A stretch of 64,000 nt of DNA from Lysobacter sp. (GTDB taxonomy: Bacteria; Pseudomonadota; Gammaproteobacteria; Xanthomonadales; Xanthomonadaceae): contig JAHCAU010000014.1 of assembly GCA_019634715.1 (NCBI GenBank), positions 1 through 64,000 of the forward strand, read 5' to 3'. The notes under the pieces were generated by a model. That model was not told the DNA's origin. It did not search any database and saw only the letters and a program-made list of their open reading frames with translations. Within the stretch, counting starts at the first letter, position 1; each line of letters begins with the position of its first letter. The position numbers were made by a program, and so were the translations under genes. Positions 45,440 through 53,873 of the stretch are shown here, one piece after another.

Positions 45440-46516
45440 ATGAACCACCTGCTGCGCGCCGTCCCCGTGCTCCTCGCCCTTGCCGTACCGGCCCTTTGTG
45501 CGCAAGCACAGACGGCACGGACTCCCGGTCCTGCCATGGGACAAGGCTCCGGCCCCTCCATCCGCGCCACGGGCGCGCACGCCTCGCCCCAGGAGCGCGC
45601 GGAACTGACGCGCCGCTTCGTCTCGAAATGGAGCGCCTACGTCCAGCGCGTCTACGGCGTGCAGCCCAATGTCTGGGCCCGGCGCATCGGCCCGTCCCTG
45701 GGCACGGTCGATGGCGACAACCTGCGCAACGCCCTGTCGCGCGATACCTTCGAAGGCGCCATGGCGGAACTGACCGGCGATGGCGCACGGCTGTCCGATG
45801 CGCAGATGCAGGCGAAGATGTCCGCCATGGCCGGCGACAAGGTGCTCGGCGCGCTCGGCAATGACCTCGTGTACACGCCGATCCAGCCCTGCCGCATCGT
45901 CGATACCCGGGTCGCCGGCGGGGCCATCGCCGCCAACAGCACCCGCAGCTTCGTGGGCATCAACGCCAGCAATTTCACCAGCCAGGGCGGCAGCGCCACC
46001 AACTGCGGCACCCTCGGCCTCAGCGCGACCGCGCTGGCACTCAACACGACCGCAGTCAGTCCGAGCATCGCCGGCTATGCCACGGTCTTCCCGTACGGCA
46101 CCGCCCAGCCGCTGGCGTCGAGCGTGAATTACACCGCGGGTGCGGTCGTGAACAACGCGATCATCGCGCAGGTTCCCAACCCGCTGGCCTCCTACGACTT
46201 CACCATCTACAGCTTCGCCCAGTCGCATTACGTGGTCGATATCGTCGGCTACTTCGCGCCGCCGGTGGCCACGGCGCTGCAGTGCGTCGAAACCCCCAAC
46301 ACCGATCTGGTCATCACCGCCAACGGCGGCACAGGCAATGCGACTGCGCCTGCCTGTCCGGTCGGCTATACCCAGACGTCGACCAACTGCGAGACCACAA
46401 GCTGGTTGATGCCGATCGTCTATTTCCAGAGCGGCACCTGCTCGGCGCGCAACGGCGATACGATCAACCAGACGCTCCGCGCATCGCGCACCTGCTGTCG
46501 CGTGCCGGGTCGCTGA
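45440..46516 (+). CDS. Secreted protein, VDTR-module family (paralog 1)
   Basis: The 358-residue precursor has a Sec signal (MNHLLRAVPVLLALAVPALC, cleavage near AQA/Q). The N-terminal helical block (ELTRRFVSKWSAYVQRVYGV, LRNALSRDTFEGAMAELTGD) is followed by a beta-type module (YTPIQPCRIVDTRVAGG, ALNTTAVSPSIAGYATVFP, VNYTAGAVVNNAIIAQVPNP, SHYVVDIVGYFAPP), then a Cys-rich tail ending SRTCCRVPGR. Module features resemble the bacterial surface domains with VDTR and DVxGYF, but the whole chain I do not recognise. It shares this plan with the genes at 46613 and 52148. A 9-bp stem follows the stop. Confidence 0.85.
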   Translation: MNHLLRAVPVLLALAVPALCAQAQTARTPGPAMGQGSGPSIRATGAHASPQERAELTRRFVSKWSAYVQRVYGVQPNVWARRIGPSLGTVDGDNLRNALSRDTFEGAMAELTGDGARLSDAQMQAKMSAMAGDKVLGALGNDLVYTPIQPCRIVDTRVAGGAIAANSTRSFVGINASNFTSQGGSATNCGTLGLSATALALNTTAVSPSIAGYATVFPYGTAQPLASSVNYTAGAVVNNAIIAQVPNPLASYDFTIYSFAQSHYVVDIVGYFAPPVATALQCVETPNTDLVITANGGTGNATAPACPVGYTQTSTNCETTSWLMPIVYFQSGTCSARNGDTINQTLRASRTCCRVPGR

Positions 46517-46535
46517 TCCACCGGGTTCGCCCCCC

Positions 46536-46566
46536 GCAAGGCCGTCGGTCATCCCGGCGGCCTTGC
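46536..46566 (+). terminator. Terminator-like stem between paralogs 1 and 2
   Basis: GCAAGGCCG and CGGCCTTGC pair with a 13-base loop, 19 bases after paralog 1. Only a weak T-run (GCCTTTCG) follows, so read-through into paralog 2 is likely. Confidence 0.45.
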
Positions 46567-46612
46567 GCCTTTCGATGACCGACAAGCCTTCGCCAAGAAA
46601 CCGGAGTCTTCC

Positions 46613-47725
46613 ATGACCGCATCACCGATCCCCATGCGCGTCCGCTGCGGCGCGGCCGTCGCCCTGCTCGCCCTGTGCGGGCTTTCCCATGCCGCAGGGC
46701 CGGCGCGCGAAGAAGGTGGCCTCAGTCCCGCCGAACGCGGCGCGCTGGCGCGCGACTTCGTGCGCAAGTGGGGCCATTACGTCGGCAAGGTGTACGACAT
46801 CCCGGTGGACGCATGGGCCCGCCGGATGGTTCCCACCTTCGTCGCGGCCGATCCGCAGAACTTCCGCGCCGCCCTGGGTCGCGAGACCTTCGAAGGCGCC
46901 CTTGCCCAGATCAACGGCACGGGGCACCGCCTGTCCGACGACAGGGTCGTCAACCAGTTCCTGCGCGAACGCAGTGCGCGCGGGATCGACGCCAAGGCCG
47001 CGGCCAGGGCCGGCGGAAAGGCCCTCGGCTCGACCACCGGCGACCTCGTCTATACCGCAGTGACGCCCTGCCGCATCGTCGACACCCGCATCGCCGGCGG
47101 CAAGATCCCCGCCAACAGCAGCCGCAACTTCGTCGGCGTCGCAATCAGCGCAGGCACCGGGTTCGCCTTCCAGGGCGGCAGCAGCACCGATTGCGGCGTG
47201 GCCGCCGTCGGCGCCAGCGCGATCGCCGTCAACGTCACCGCAGTGAGTCCGTCCATCGCAGGCTACGCCACGGTGTACAAGTCGGGCGACGCACGCCCCC
47301 TCGCCGCCAGCGTGAACTACACCAGCGGCGCCATCGTCAACAACACCGTGGTGGTGGGCATCCCCAACCCGCTGGGACTGACCGATTTCACGATCTACTC
47401 CTTCGCCCAGTCCGATTACGTGGTCGATATCGTCGGCTATTTCTCGCCGCCGCAGGCGACGTCGTTCGACTGCATCAACACCACCGTGTCCACGTTCACG
47501 ATCAACGCCAACACCACGAACTTCTTCAACAACCCGACCTGCCCGGCCGGGTACAGGGCGACCACGCCCTATTGCTGGACGGCGGCCACGGGCGTCTACA
47601 GCCAGGGCAGCGGCTACAACGCGAACGCGTCCGGCAATGCGACCTTCTGCGCCTGGCAGAACACCACCGGCGGCAACCAGACCGTGTTCGGCGGCAATGT
47701 CTGCTGCCGCGTGCCGGGCCGCTGA
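46613..47725 (+). CDS. Secreted protein, VDTR-module family (paralog 2)
   Basis: The 370-residue precursor has a signal peptide (RCGAAVALLALCGLSHAAG). It repeats the plan of paralog 1: helical block ALARDFVRKWGHYVGKVYDI and FRAALGRETFEGALAQINGT, module YTAVTPCRIVDTRIAGG, NVTAVSPSIAGYATVYKSG, VNYTSGAIVNNTVVVGIPNP, SDYVVDIVGYFSPP, and the tail GNVCCRVPGR. It lies 96 bases after paralog 1 in tandem. The tail differs and is rich in Asn/Thr (NANTTNFFNNP). A GNRA-loop terminator follows. Confidence 0.85.
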   Translation: MTASPIPMRVRCGAAVALLALCGLSHAAGPAREEGGLSPAERGALARDFVRKWGHYVGKVYDIPVDAWARRMVPTFVAADPQNFRAALGRETFEGALAQINGTGHRLSDDRVVNQFLRERSARGIDAKAAARAGGKALGSTTGDLVYTAVTPCRIVDTRIAGGKIPANSSRNFVGVAISAGTGFAFQGGSSTDCGVAAVGASAIAVNVTAVSPSIAGYATVYKSGDARPLAASVNYTSGAIVNNTVVVGIPNPLGLTDFTIYSFAQSDYVVDIVGYFSPPQATSFDCINTTVSTFTINANTTNFFNNPTCPAGYRATTPYCWTAATGVYSQGSGYNANASGNATFCAWQNTTGGNQTVFGGNVCCRVPGR

Positions 47726-47748
47726 TCTCCACCATCGCGCAAAAGAAA

Positions 47749-47776
47749 AAGAGCCGGGGAAACCCGGCTCTTTTTT
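47749..47776. terminator. Intrinsic terminator, GAAA tetraloop
   Basis: AAGAGCCGGG and CCCGGCTCTT form a 10-bp stem with a GAAA loop, followed by TTTTTT. The minus strand also has A-rich sequence before the stem (AAAAGAAA), so it can serve both convergent genes, paralog 2 and etfA. Confidence 0.9.
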
Positions 47777-47798
47777 CGTCCCCGCAAAGACAGGCGGA

Positions 47799-48737
47799 TT
47801 ACAGCGCGTCCTGCAGTTCCGGCAGGATCTTGAACAGATCCCCCACCAGGCCGATGTCGGCGATCTCGAAGATCGGCGCGTCGGCGTCCTTGTTGATGGC
47901 GACGATCGTGCCGGCGTCCTTGATGCCGGTCAGGTGCTGGATCGCGCCGCTGATGCCGACCGCGACGTACAGCTCCGGGGCGATGATCTTGCCGGTCTGG
48001 CCGACCTGCAGTTCGTTCGGCACGTAGCCGGCGTCGACCGCCGCGCGCGAGGCGCCGACGGCGGCGCCGAGCTTGTCGGCGAGGTCGTAGACGATCCTGA
48101 AGTTCTCGGCCGAGCCGACGCCGCGGCCGCCGGAGACCACGCGACCGGCGCTCTGCAGGTCCGGGCGATCCGACTTGCCGGCGGCGAGGCCGACGTAGCG
48201 GGTATGGGTCGGCAGCGCGGTGTCGACCGACACCGCCTCGACGGCGGCGCTGCCGCCGCGCGCGGCTTCGGCCCACGACGCGGTGCGCACGGTGGCGACC
48301 ACGACGCGATCGACCGCCGCTTCCACCGTGACGATGGCATTGCCGGCGTAGATCGGACGCTTGAAGGTGTGCGTGCCTTCGACGGCCATCACGTCGGAGA
48401 CCTGCGACACGCCCAGCAGCGCGGCGACGCAGGGCATCAGGTCCTTGCCGAAGGTGGTGCTGGGGCCGAAGACGTGGCTGTAGCCGGCGGCGACCTTCGC
48501 CACCTGCGGCGCCAGCACCTGCGCGATGGCGTTGGCATTGGCGGCGTTGGCGACCGTCAGCACCTTCGACACGCCGTCGATCTGTGCGGCCTCGGCAGCG
48601 ACACCCGCCGGGTCGGCGGCCAGGACGACGATGTCGATGGCGGCAGGATTCAGCGCCTTCGCCGCGGTGACGCACTTCGCGGTGGACGCATTGAGCTTGC
48701 CGTCGTGGTGTTCGGCAACGATGAGAATCGTGGTCAT
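47799..48737 (-). CDS. etfA: Electron transfer flavoprotein subunit alpha
   Basis: EtfA with EtfB carries electrons from acyl-CoA and other dehydrogenases to ETF-ubiquinone oxidoreductase. The 312-residue protein has the N-terminal adenine-nucleotide-hydrolase-like fold and the C-terminal FAD domain with GRVVSGGRGVGSAENF, VGASRAAVDAGYVPNELQVG, QTGKIIAPELYVAVGISG and IFEIADIGLVGDLF. It overlaps the etfB stop by one base (TAATG), so the two are coupled. Confidence 0.96.
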   Translation of the reverse strand: MTTILIVAEHHDGKLNASTAKCVTAAKALNPAAIDIVVLAADPAGVAAEAAQIDGVSKVLTVANAANANAIAQVLAPQVAKVAAGYSHVFGPSTTFGKDLMPCVAALLGVSQVSDVMAVEGTHTFKRPIYAGNAIVTVEAAVDRVVVATVRTASWAEAARGGSAAVEAVSVDTALPTHTRYVGLAAGKSDRPDLQSAGRVVSGGRGVGSAENFRIVYDLADKLGAAVGASRAAVDAGYVPNELQVGQTGKIIAPELYVAVGISGAIQHLTGIKDAGTIVAINKDADAPIFEIADIGLVGDLFKILPELQDAL

Positions 48738-49483
48738 TACAGGAGCCCCTTCGCCTTGAGTGCGGCGACCAGTTCGGCCGCGTCCTTCACCATCACGCCC
48801 TTGCTGCGCTTGGCCGGCGGCGCGTAGTGGGTGGTCTTGAGCGTGTCGCCCGATTCGACGCCGAGGTCGGCGAAGGCGATGGTTTCCAGCGGTTTGCTCT
48901 TGGCCTTCATGATGTCCGGCAGCTTGATGAAGCGCGGTTCGTTGAGGCGCAGGTCGGTGGTGACGACGGCGGGCAGGTCCACGTCGAGGGTTTCCAGGCC
49001 GGCGTCGACCTCGCGGACCACGGTGGCCTTGCCGTCGGCCACGTCCAGCTTGCCGGCGAAGGTCGCCTGCGGGCGGCCCCACAGCGTGGCCAGCATCTGG
49101 CCGGTCTGGTTGGCGTCGTCGTCGATCGCCTGCTTGCCGAGGATGACCAGGTCGGGCTGTTCGCGCTCGACCAGCTTCAGCAACGCGCGCGCGGCGGTCA
49201 GCGATTCGATCGGCTGGTCGTTGACGACGTGGATGGCGCGGTTCGCGCCCATCGCCAGGCCGTTGCGCAGGTGCGGCTGGGCGTCGGCCGGGGCGATGGT
49301 GGCCACCACCACTTCGGTGGCGATGCCCTTGTCGCGCAGGCGCAGGGCTTCTTCCAGCGCGATGTCGTCGAAGGGATTGGGCGACAGCTTGACGCCGTCG
49401 GTGATCACGCCGGAGCCGTCCGGCTTGACCTGGATGCGGACGTTGTAGTCCACCACGCGCTTGTAGCCGACGAGGATCTTCAT
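48737..49483 (-). CDS. etfB: Electron transfer flavoprotein subunit beta
   Basis: The 248-residue beta subunit binds AMP. It begins MKILVGYKRVVDYNVRIQVK and has NPFDDIALEEALRLRDKG, GANRAIHVVNDQP and the signature VVTTDLRLNEPRFIKLPDIM followed by KAKSKPLE. It precedes etfA in the operon. A -10-like TAAAAT is visible 69 bases upstream. Confidence 0.96.
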   Translation of the reverse strand: MKILVGYKRVVDYNVRIQVKPDGSGVITDGVKLSPNPFDDIALEEALRLRDKGIATEVVVATIAPADAQPHLRNGLAMGANRAIHVVNDQPIESLTAARALLKLVEREQPDLVILGKQAIDDDANQTGQMLATLWGRPQATFAGKLDVADGKATVVREVDAGLETLDVDLPAVVTTDLRLNEPRFIKLPDIMKAKSKPLETIAFADLGVESGDTLKTTHYAPPAKRSKGVMVKDAAELVAALKAKGLL

Positions 49484-49551
49484 CGTTCGGGGGGTCCTGG
49501 GTGCGGAAGAGAACCCGGCGGCGGACGGGCCGCGCCGGGCGAAGACTCGGA

Positions 49552-49557
49552 ATTTTA
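49552..49557 (-). promoter_or_regulatory. Possible -10 of the etfBA operon
   Basis: On the minus strand TAAAAT matches five of six -10 positions and lies 69 bases before the etfB ATG. No convincing -35 is seen 16-18 bases upstream. Confidence 0.4.
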
Positions 49558-49641
49558 CCTGATCGGTCGGACCTTATCGGTCTTCGCCCGAGTGCTTGCT
49601 CGGTTCTGGCGACGGTATACGAAGGTGCGCCGGTACTGTGC

Positions 49642-50541
49642 TCAGTCCGCGATCCGATCCGCCAGCGCCGCCACGAACCGTTCCGCCGCACCCGGCGCTT
49701 CGGCGAAGAACAGTGCGGGTTCGGTCAGCTCCAGCTCCAGCAGGGTCGGCTGGCCTGCGGCATCGCGGATCAGGTCGACCCGGGCGTACAGCGGCGCGGC
49801 ACCCGTGCGGGCGCGCAGCGCGGCGAGGACGGCGTCGCCAGTGGCCAGTTCCTCGGGGCCGGGCGTGCGCGGGGCGATGGCGTCGGGGATGTCGGCGTGG
49901 TCGGCGCCGTCCCGCCCGGGCCGCAGCAGGGCCGCCTTGCGGATGGCGTGGCTGAACGCGCCGTCGAAGTACAGCAATGCGGTCTCGCCGCGGCTGTCGA
50001 CGGCATCGAGATAGGGCTGGAGCATCGCCGCGCGCCCGGCCGCGAGCAGGCGGCCGACATGGTTGGCAGCGGCGAAGGTCTCGTCGCGCCGGTAGCGCTG
50101 GGTGTCGATCGAACCCGCGCTGACGGTCGGCTTGACCACCAGTTCGGCGGCCTCCGGGAAGGCCGCCAGGGCGGATTCCAGTGCCGGCAGCGGTTCGGCG
50201 TCGGGTTCGACGAAGCGCGTCGGCACCACCGGGACCCCGGCCCCGGCCAGGTCGGCGAGGTAGTGCTTGTCGGTGTTCCAGCGGACCACGTCGAGCGGGT
50301 TGAGCAGGCGGGTCGCGGCATCGGCGCGCATGCACCAGGCCAGGAAGTCCGGCAGGCGCGCGTGGTAGTCCCAGGGCGAACGCAGCACGGCCCCGTCGTA
50401 GCGCGACCAGGACACCGTGGCGTCGTCCCAGGCGCGGACCTCGGCTTCGATGCCGGCACGGGCGCAGGCCGCCAGCAGCGGCGGCATGTCCTCGTCGCGG
50501 TGGAGCGCGGCGATGGCGGTGACGAAGGCGATGCGCGGCAT
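49642..50541 (-). CDS. ATP-grasp family ligase-like protein
   Basis: The 299-residue protein starts MPRIAFVTAIAALHRDEDMP and resembles the RimK/glutathione-synthetase-like ATP-grasp enzymes, with the N-terminal pre-ATP domain (VLRSPWDYHARLPDFLAW), a nucleotide region (LVVKPTVSAGSIDTQRYR) and the metal site near LYARVDLIRDAAGQPTLLEL followed by ELTEPALFF. Substrate unknown; cycloserine ligase DcsG is a distant relative of this group. It lies 158 bases upstream of etfB on the same strand and is divergent from the CoA-transferase pair. Confidence 0.82.
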   Translation of the reverse strand: MPRIAFVTAIAALHRDEDMPPLLAACARAGIEAEVRAWDDATVSWSRYDGAVLRSPWDYHARLPDFLAWCMRADAATRLLNPLDVVRWNTDKHYLADLAGAGVPVVPTRFVEPDAEPLPALESALAAFPEAAELVVKPTVSAGSIDTQRYRRDETFAAANHVGRLLAAGRAAMLQPYLDAVDSRGETALLYFDGAFSHAIRKAALLRPGRDGADHADIPDAIAPRTPGPEELATGDAVLAALRARTGAAPLYARVDLIRDAAGQPTLLELELTEPALFFAEAPGAAERFVAALADRIAD

Positions 50542-50719
50542 GGCGGAACCGGACGAGGGGAAGACCGCCAGTCTAGGGCCTGCGCGCTGCGGACGGCGCG
50601 ACACCGCAACATGCCCCAAAGTACGGGGTGTCCCGGTCATCTGCAGCCGGTAGAATCGCGGCTTTCATGGACCGACGGTCCGGACAGGAGCCAGCCCCCA
50701 TGCGACGCACGGTGTCGGA

Positions 50720-51436
50720 ATGAGCAACACAGCCTCTTCCAAGGTGTATCCCAATGCAGCCGACGCGCTGCGCGGCCTCGTCGCCGATGGCCAGACCCTC
50801 GCGGTCGGCGGTTTCGGCCTCTGCGGCATCCCCGAAGCCCTCATCGAAGCCCTGCGCGATTCCGGCGTGAAGGATCTGACCGCGATCTCCAACAACGCAG
50901 GCGTCGATGGCTTCGGCCTCGGCATGCTGCTGGCGACACGGCAGATCAGGAAGATGATTTCGTCCTACGTGGGCGAGAACAAGGAATTCGAGCGCCAGTT
51001 CCTCTCGGGCGAACTCGAACTGGAATTCAACCCGCAGGGCACGCTGGCCGAACGCCTGCGCGCCGGCGGCGCCGGCATCCCGGCCTTCTTCACCGCCACC
51101 GGCTACGGCACGGTGGTCGCCGAAGGCAAGGAAACCCGCGAATTCGACGGCAAGCACTACGTGATGGAAACCGCGCTCAAGGCCGACGTATCGCTGGTCA
51201 AGGCGTGGAAGGCCGACGCCGCCGGCAACCTGGTGTTCCGCAAGACCGCGCGCAACTTCAACCCGGCCTGCGCCATGGCCGGCAAGGTCTGCGTCGCCGA
51301 GGTCGAGGAACTGGTCGAGGTCGGCGCGCTGGATCCGGACCACATCCACCTGCCGGGCATCTACGTCGACCGCATCGTCGTCAACCCGACCCCCGAGAAG
51401 CGCATCGAGCAGCGCACCGTGCGAGGAGCGAAGTAA
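50720..51436 (+). CDS. scoA: 3-oxoacid CoA-transferase subunit A
   Basis: ScoA and ScoB move CoA from succinyl-CoA to acetoacetate or another 3-oxoacid. The 238-residue A chain shows SSKVYPNAADALRGLVADGQ, the coenzyme loop GGFGLCGIPEALIEAL, ISNNAGVDGFGLGMLLATRQ and the EVEELVEVGALDPDHIHLPG ending. The stop overlaps the start of subunit B by one base. Confidence 0.95.
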   Translation: MSNTASSKVYPNAADALRGLVADGQTLAVGGFGLCGIPEALIEALRDSGVKDLTAISNNAGVDGFGLGMLLATRQIRKMISSYVGENKEFERQFLSGELELEFNPQGTLAERLRAGGAGIPAFFTATGYGTVVAEGKETREFDGKHYVMETALKADVSLVKAWKADAAGNLVFRKTARNFNPACAMAGKVCVAEVEELVEVGALDPDHIHLPGIYVDRIVVNPTPEKRIEQRTVRGAK

Positions 51437-52065
51437 TGGCCTGGACCCGCGACCAGATGGCGCAGCGCGCCGCACAGGAACTGCGCGACGGCGCCTACGT
51501 GAACCTCGGCATCGGCCTGCCGACGCTCGTCGCCAACTTCATCCCCGACGGCATGGACGTGTGGCTGCAGAGCGAGAACGGCCTGCTCGGCATCGGTCCG
51601 TTCCCGACCGAGGACGAGGTCGACGCCGACCTGATCAACGCCGGCAAGCAGACCGTCACCGCGCGCGCCGGCGCCAGCTATTTCGGCAGCCACGATTCGT
51701 TCGCGATGATCCGCGGCGGCCACATCGACCTGGCCATCCTCGGTGCCATGCAGGTCACCCACAGGGGCGACCTGGCGAACTGGATGGTCCCCGGCAAGAT
51801 GGTCAAGGGCATGGGCGGCGCGATGGACCTGGTGGCCGGCGTGCAGCGCGTGGTGGTCCTGATGGAGCACACCGCGAAGAACGGCGAGCACAAGATCCTG
51901 CCCGAATGCACCCTGCCGCTGACCGGCGTGGGCGTGATCGACCGCATCATCACCGAACTGGCGGTGATGGACGTGACCCCCGAAGGCCTGACGCTGGTCG
52001 AACTGGCCCCGGGCGTCACCGAGGCCGAGCTGCGCGAGAAGACCGGCGTGCCGTTCGCGGCCTGA
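51436..52065 (+). CDS. scoB: 3-oxoacid CoA-transferase subunit B
   Basis: The 209-residue B chain carries the catalytic Glu in VWLQSENGLLGIGPFP, with NLGIGLPTLVANFIPDGMD before it and GGHIDLAILGAMQVTHRGDL and PLTGVGVIDRIITELAVMD after it. TAATG overlap couples it to scoA. A strong GCAA-loop hairpin (52091-52118) follows and separates it from the convergent secreted paralog 3. Confidence 0.95.
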   Translation: MAWTRDQMAQRAAQELRDGAYVNLGIGLPTLVANFIPDGMDVWLQSENGLLGIGPFPTEDEVDADLINAGKQTVTARAGASYFGSHDSFAMIRGGHIDLAILGAMQVTHRGDLANWMVPGKMVKGMGGAMDLVAGVQRVVVLMEHTAKNGEHKILPECTLPLTGVGVIDRIITELAVMDVTPEGLTLVELAPGVTEAELREKTGVPFAA

Positions 52066-52090
52066 TCCGACTGCTTCGAGGATACGAAAA

Positions 52091-52118
52091 ACGACAGCCG
52101 GGGCAACCCGGCTGTCGT
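52091..52118. terminator. Intrinsic terminator, GCAA tetraloop
   Basis: ACGACAGCCGGG and CCCGGCTGTCGT form a 12-bp stem with a GCAA loop. The T-run (GTTTTTC) is best on the minus strand, so it serves paralog 3; on the plus strand only CGTTTG follows. Confidence 0.85.
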
Positions 52119-52147
52119 CGTTTGCGTGCGATGGCCTCAGCGCGCGA

Positions 52148-53188
52148 TCAGCGCCCGGGAACGCGGCAGCAACGCCGCACCGCGGTGAGCACGGCCGCGG
52201 TATTGCCACCGTTGCGCGCGCCGCAGATGCCGCCGCCGCGCAGGCTGGAGAACACGATCGGCATCGACCACGAGCCGGACTCGCAGTCCAGCTGGGTCGC
52301 GGTGTAGCCCGCAGGACAGGCCGGCGCAGTGACCTGGCCGGTTGCGCCGATGGCGATGGTGGTCGTCGCCAGGGCGCTGTCGACGCACGACAGCGCGGTC
52401 GCGCGCGGCGCGGCGAAGAAACCGACGATGTCGACCACATAGTCCGAGGTCGCATGACTGTAGATGGAAAAGTCGTAGGTGGTCGCCGGATTGGGCACGC
52501 GCACCACGCTGGCGTTGTTCACGACCGCGCCGGCGCTGTAGTTGAGGCTGGCGGTTCCCGGGACCGTCGTGCCGGCGGGAAACACCGTGGCGTAGCCGGC
52601 CTGCGCCGGCGACACCGCGGTGACGGACAGCATCACCGCCCCCGGCACCTCGCTCTGCAGGCCGCAGTTGGTGGCGCTGCCGCCCTGGTCCGAGTAGCTG
52701 GTGCGGCCGGCCGCGCGATAGCTGCGCACCTGGCCGGCGGCGACCGCGCCCTGCGCGATGCGGGTATCGACGATGCGGCAGGGCTGGACCGGCGTGAACG
52801 CCAGGTCCTGCGCCAGGTCGCCGAGCGCGCGTGCAACGATCGGCGAACGCGAGATCGCGCGCTCGTCGATGCGCGCCGCTCCGCCGTTCAGCGCCGCGAT
52901 CGCGCCTTCGAAGGTGTCGCGACGCAGCGCGTCGCGGAGGTTGTCCGGATCGCCATGCACGAAGGTCGGGACCATGCGCTGGCTCCAGGCATGCACGTCC
53001 ACGCCGTAGACGCGTTCGGCATGGCCGCCCCACTTCAGGACGAAGGCGCGGATGAGCGCTGCGCGCTCGACCGGTGCGGCAGGCCCTTGCCCGACCGGTC
53101 GAACCTGAACGGAAGATGCCGAGGCGAAGAATGCGACCGACAATGCGAAGGTACAGGCGGCGGATACGACGAGACGAACAGGCTTCAT
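52148..53188 (-). CDS. Secreted protein, VDTR-module family (paralog 3)
   Basis: The 346-residue precursor has a signal peptide (MKPVRLVVSAACTFALSVAF, cleavage near ASA/S) and the same order of parts: ALIRAFVLKWGGHAERVYGV, LRDALRRDTFEGAIAALNGG, FTPVQPCRIVDTRIAQG, SVTAVSPAQAGYATVFPAG, LNYSAGAVVNNASVVRVPNP, SDYVVDIVGFFAAP, and the tail VRRCCRVPGR. It is inverted and 4.4 kb away from paralog 2. A ribosome site AAGGGATGGAG precedes it. Confidence 0.85.
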   Translation of the reverse strand: MKPVRLVVSAACTFALSVAFFASASSVQVRPVGQGPAAPVERAALIRAFVLKWGGHAERVYGVDVHAWSQRMVPTFVHGDPDNLRDALRRDTFEGAIAALNGGAARIDERAISRSPIVARALGDLAQDLAFTPVQPCRIVDTRIAQGAVAAGQVRSYRAAGRTSYSDQGGSATNCGLQSEVPGAVMLSVTAVSPAQAGYATVFPAGTTVPGTASLNYSAGAVVNNASVVRVPNPATTYDFSIYSHATSDYVVDIVGFFAAPRATALSCVDSALATTTIAIGATGQVTAPACPAGYTATQLDCESGSWSMPIVFSSLRGGGICGARNGGNTAAVLTAVRRCCRVPGR

Positions 53189-53306
53189 GGACTCCATCCC
53201 TTTGCTGTGGTGAGTGGGGGAACCGGGCTGGCGCTGCGGCAGCGGGACGAAGGCGCGGCCCATGGACGATCCGCGCCGTCCCGGGCCCATCCCGTACAAT
53301 GCGCGC

Positions 53307-53873
53307 ATGCTGCCAGAGACACTGCCCCTCGCCAATCAGTTGCTGATCGCCCTGCCCTCGCTGGCGGACCCGAATTTCTCGCGGAGCGTGGCGCTGGTCT
53401 GCCAGCATGACGCCGACGGCGCCATGGGCCTGCTCATCAACCGGCCGTCCGAGTACACGCTGGGCGAAGTCTTCGAGCAGATGGGCATCGCCACCGACGA
53501 CCTCCGCCTGCGCGAACGCCAGGTGCTGGCCGGCGGCCCGGTGCACCCCGAGCGCGGCTTCGTGCTGCACGACGGCCAGCGCACCTGGGACTCGACGCTG
53601 AAGGTGGTCGACGGCCTGTACGTCACCACCTCGCGCGACATCCTCGAAGCCATCGCCAACGGCGAGGGCCCGCCGCGCTCGACGGTGATGCTCGGCTGCG
53701 CCGGCTGGGGCGCGGGCCAGCTCGAACAGGAACTGTCCGAGAACACCTGGCTGACCGCCGACAGCGATGCCGAACTGCTGTTCAGCCTGCCGCTGGACGC
53801 CCGCTGGCAGGCCGCCGCCGGCCGGATCGGCGTCGACCTCACCCGCGTGACCGACTACAGCGGTCATGCCTGA
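53307..53873 (+). CDS. algH: UPF0301 family protein AlgH
   Basis: The 188-residue cytoplasmic protein has the family blocks PSLADPNFSRSVALVCQHD, GAMGLLINRPSEYTLGEVF, VLAGGPVHPERGFVLH, and LGCAGWGAGQLEQELSENTW. Function is uncertain; in Pseudomonas the name comes from alginate regulation. It usually precedes ruvX and pyrB; here an exonuclease gene lies between. Confidence 0.95.
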   Translation: MLPETLPLANQLLIALPSLADPNFSRSVALVCQHDADGAMGLLINRPSEYTLGEVFEQMGIATDDLRLRERQVLAGGPVHPERGFVLHDGQRTWDSTLKVVDGLYVTTSRDILEAIANGEGPPRSTVMLGCAGWGAGQLEQELSENTWLTADSDAELLFSLPLDARWQAAAGRIGVDLTRVTDYSGHA

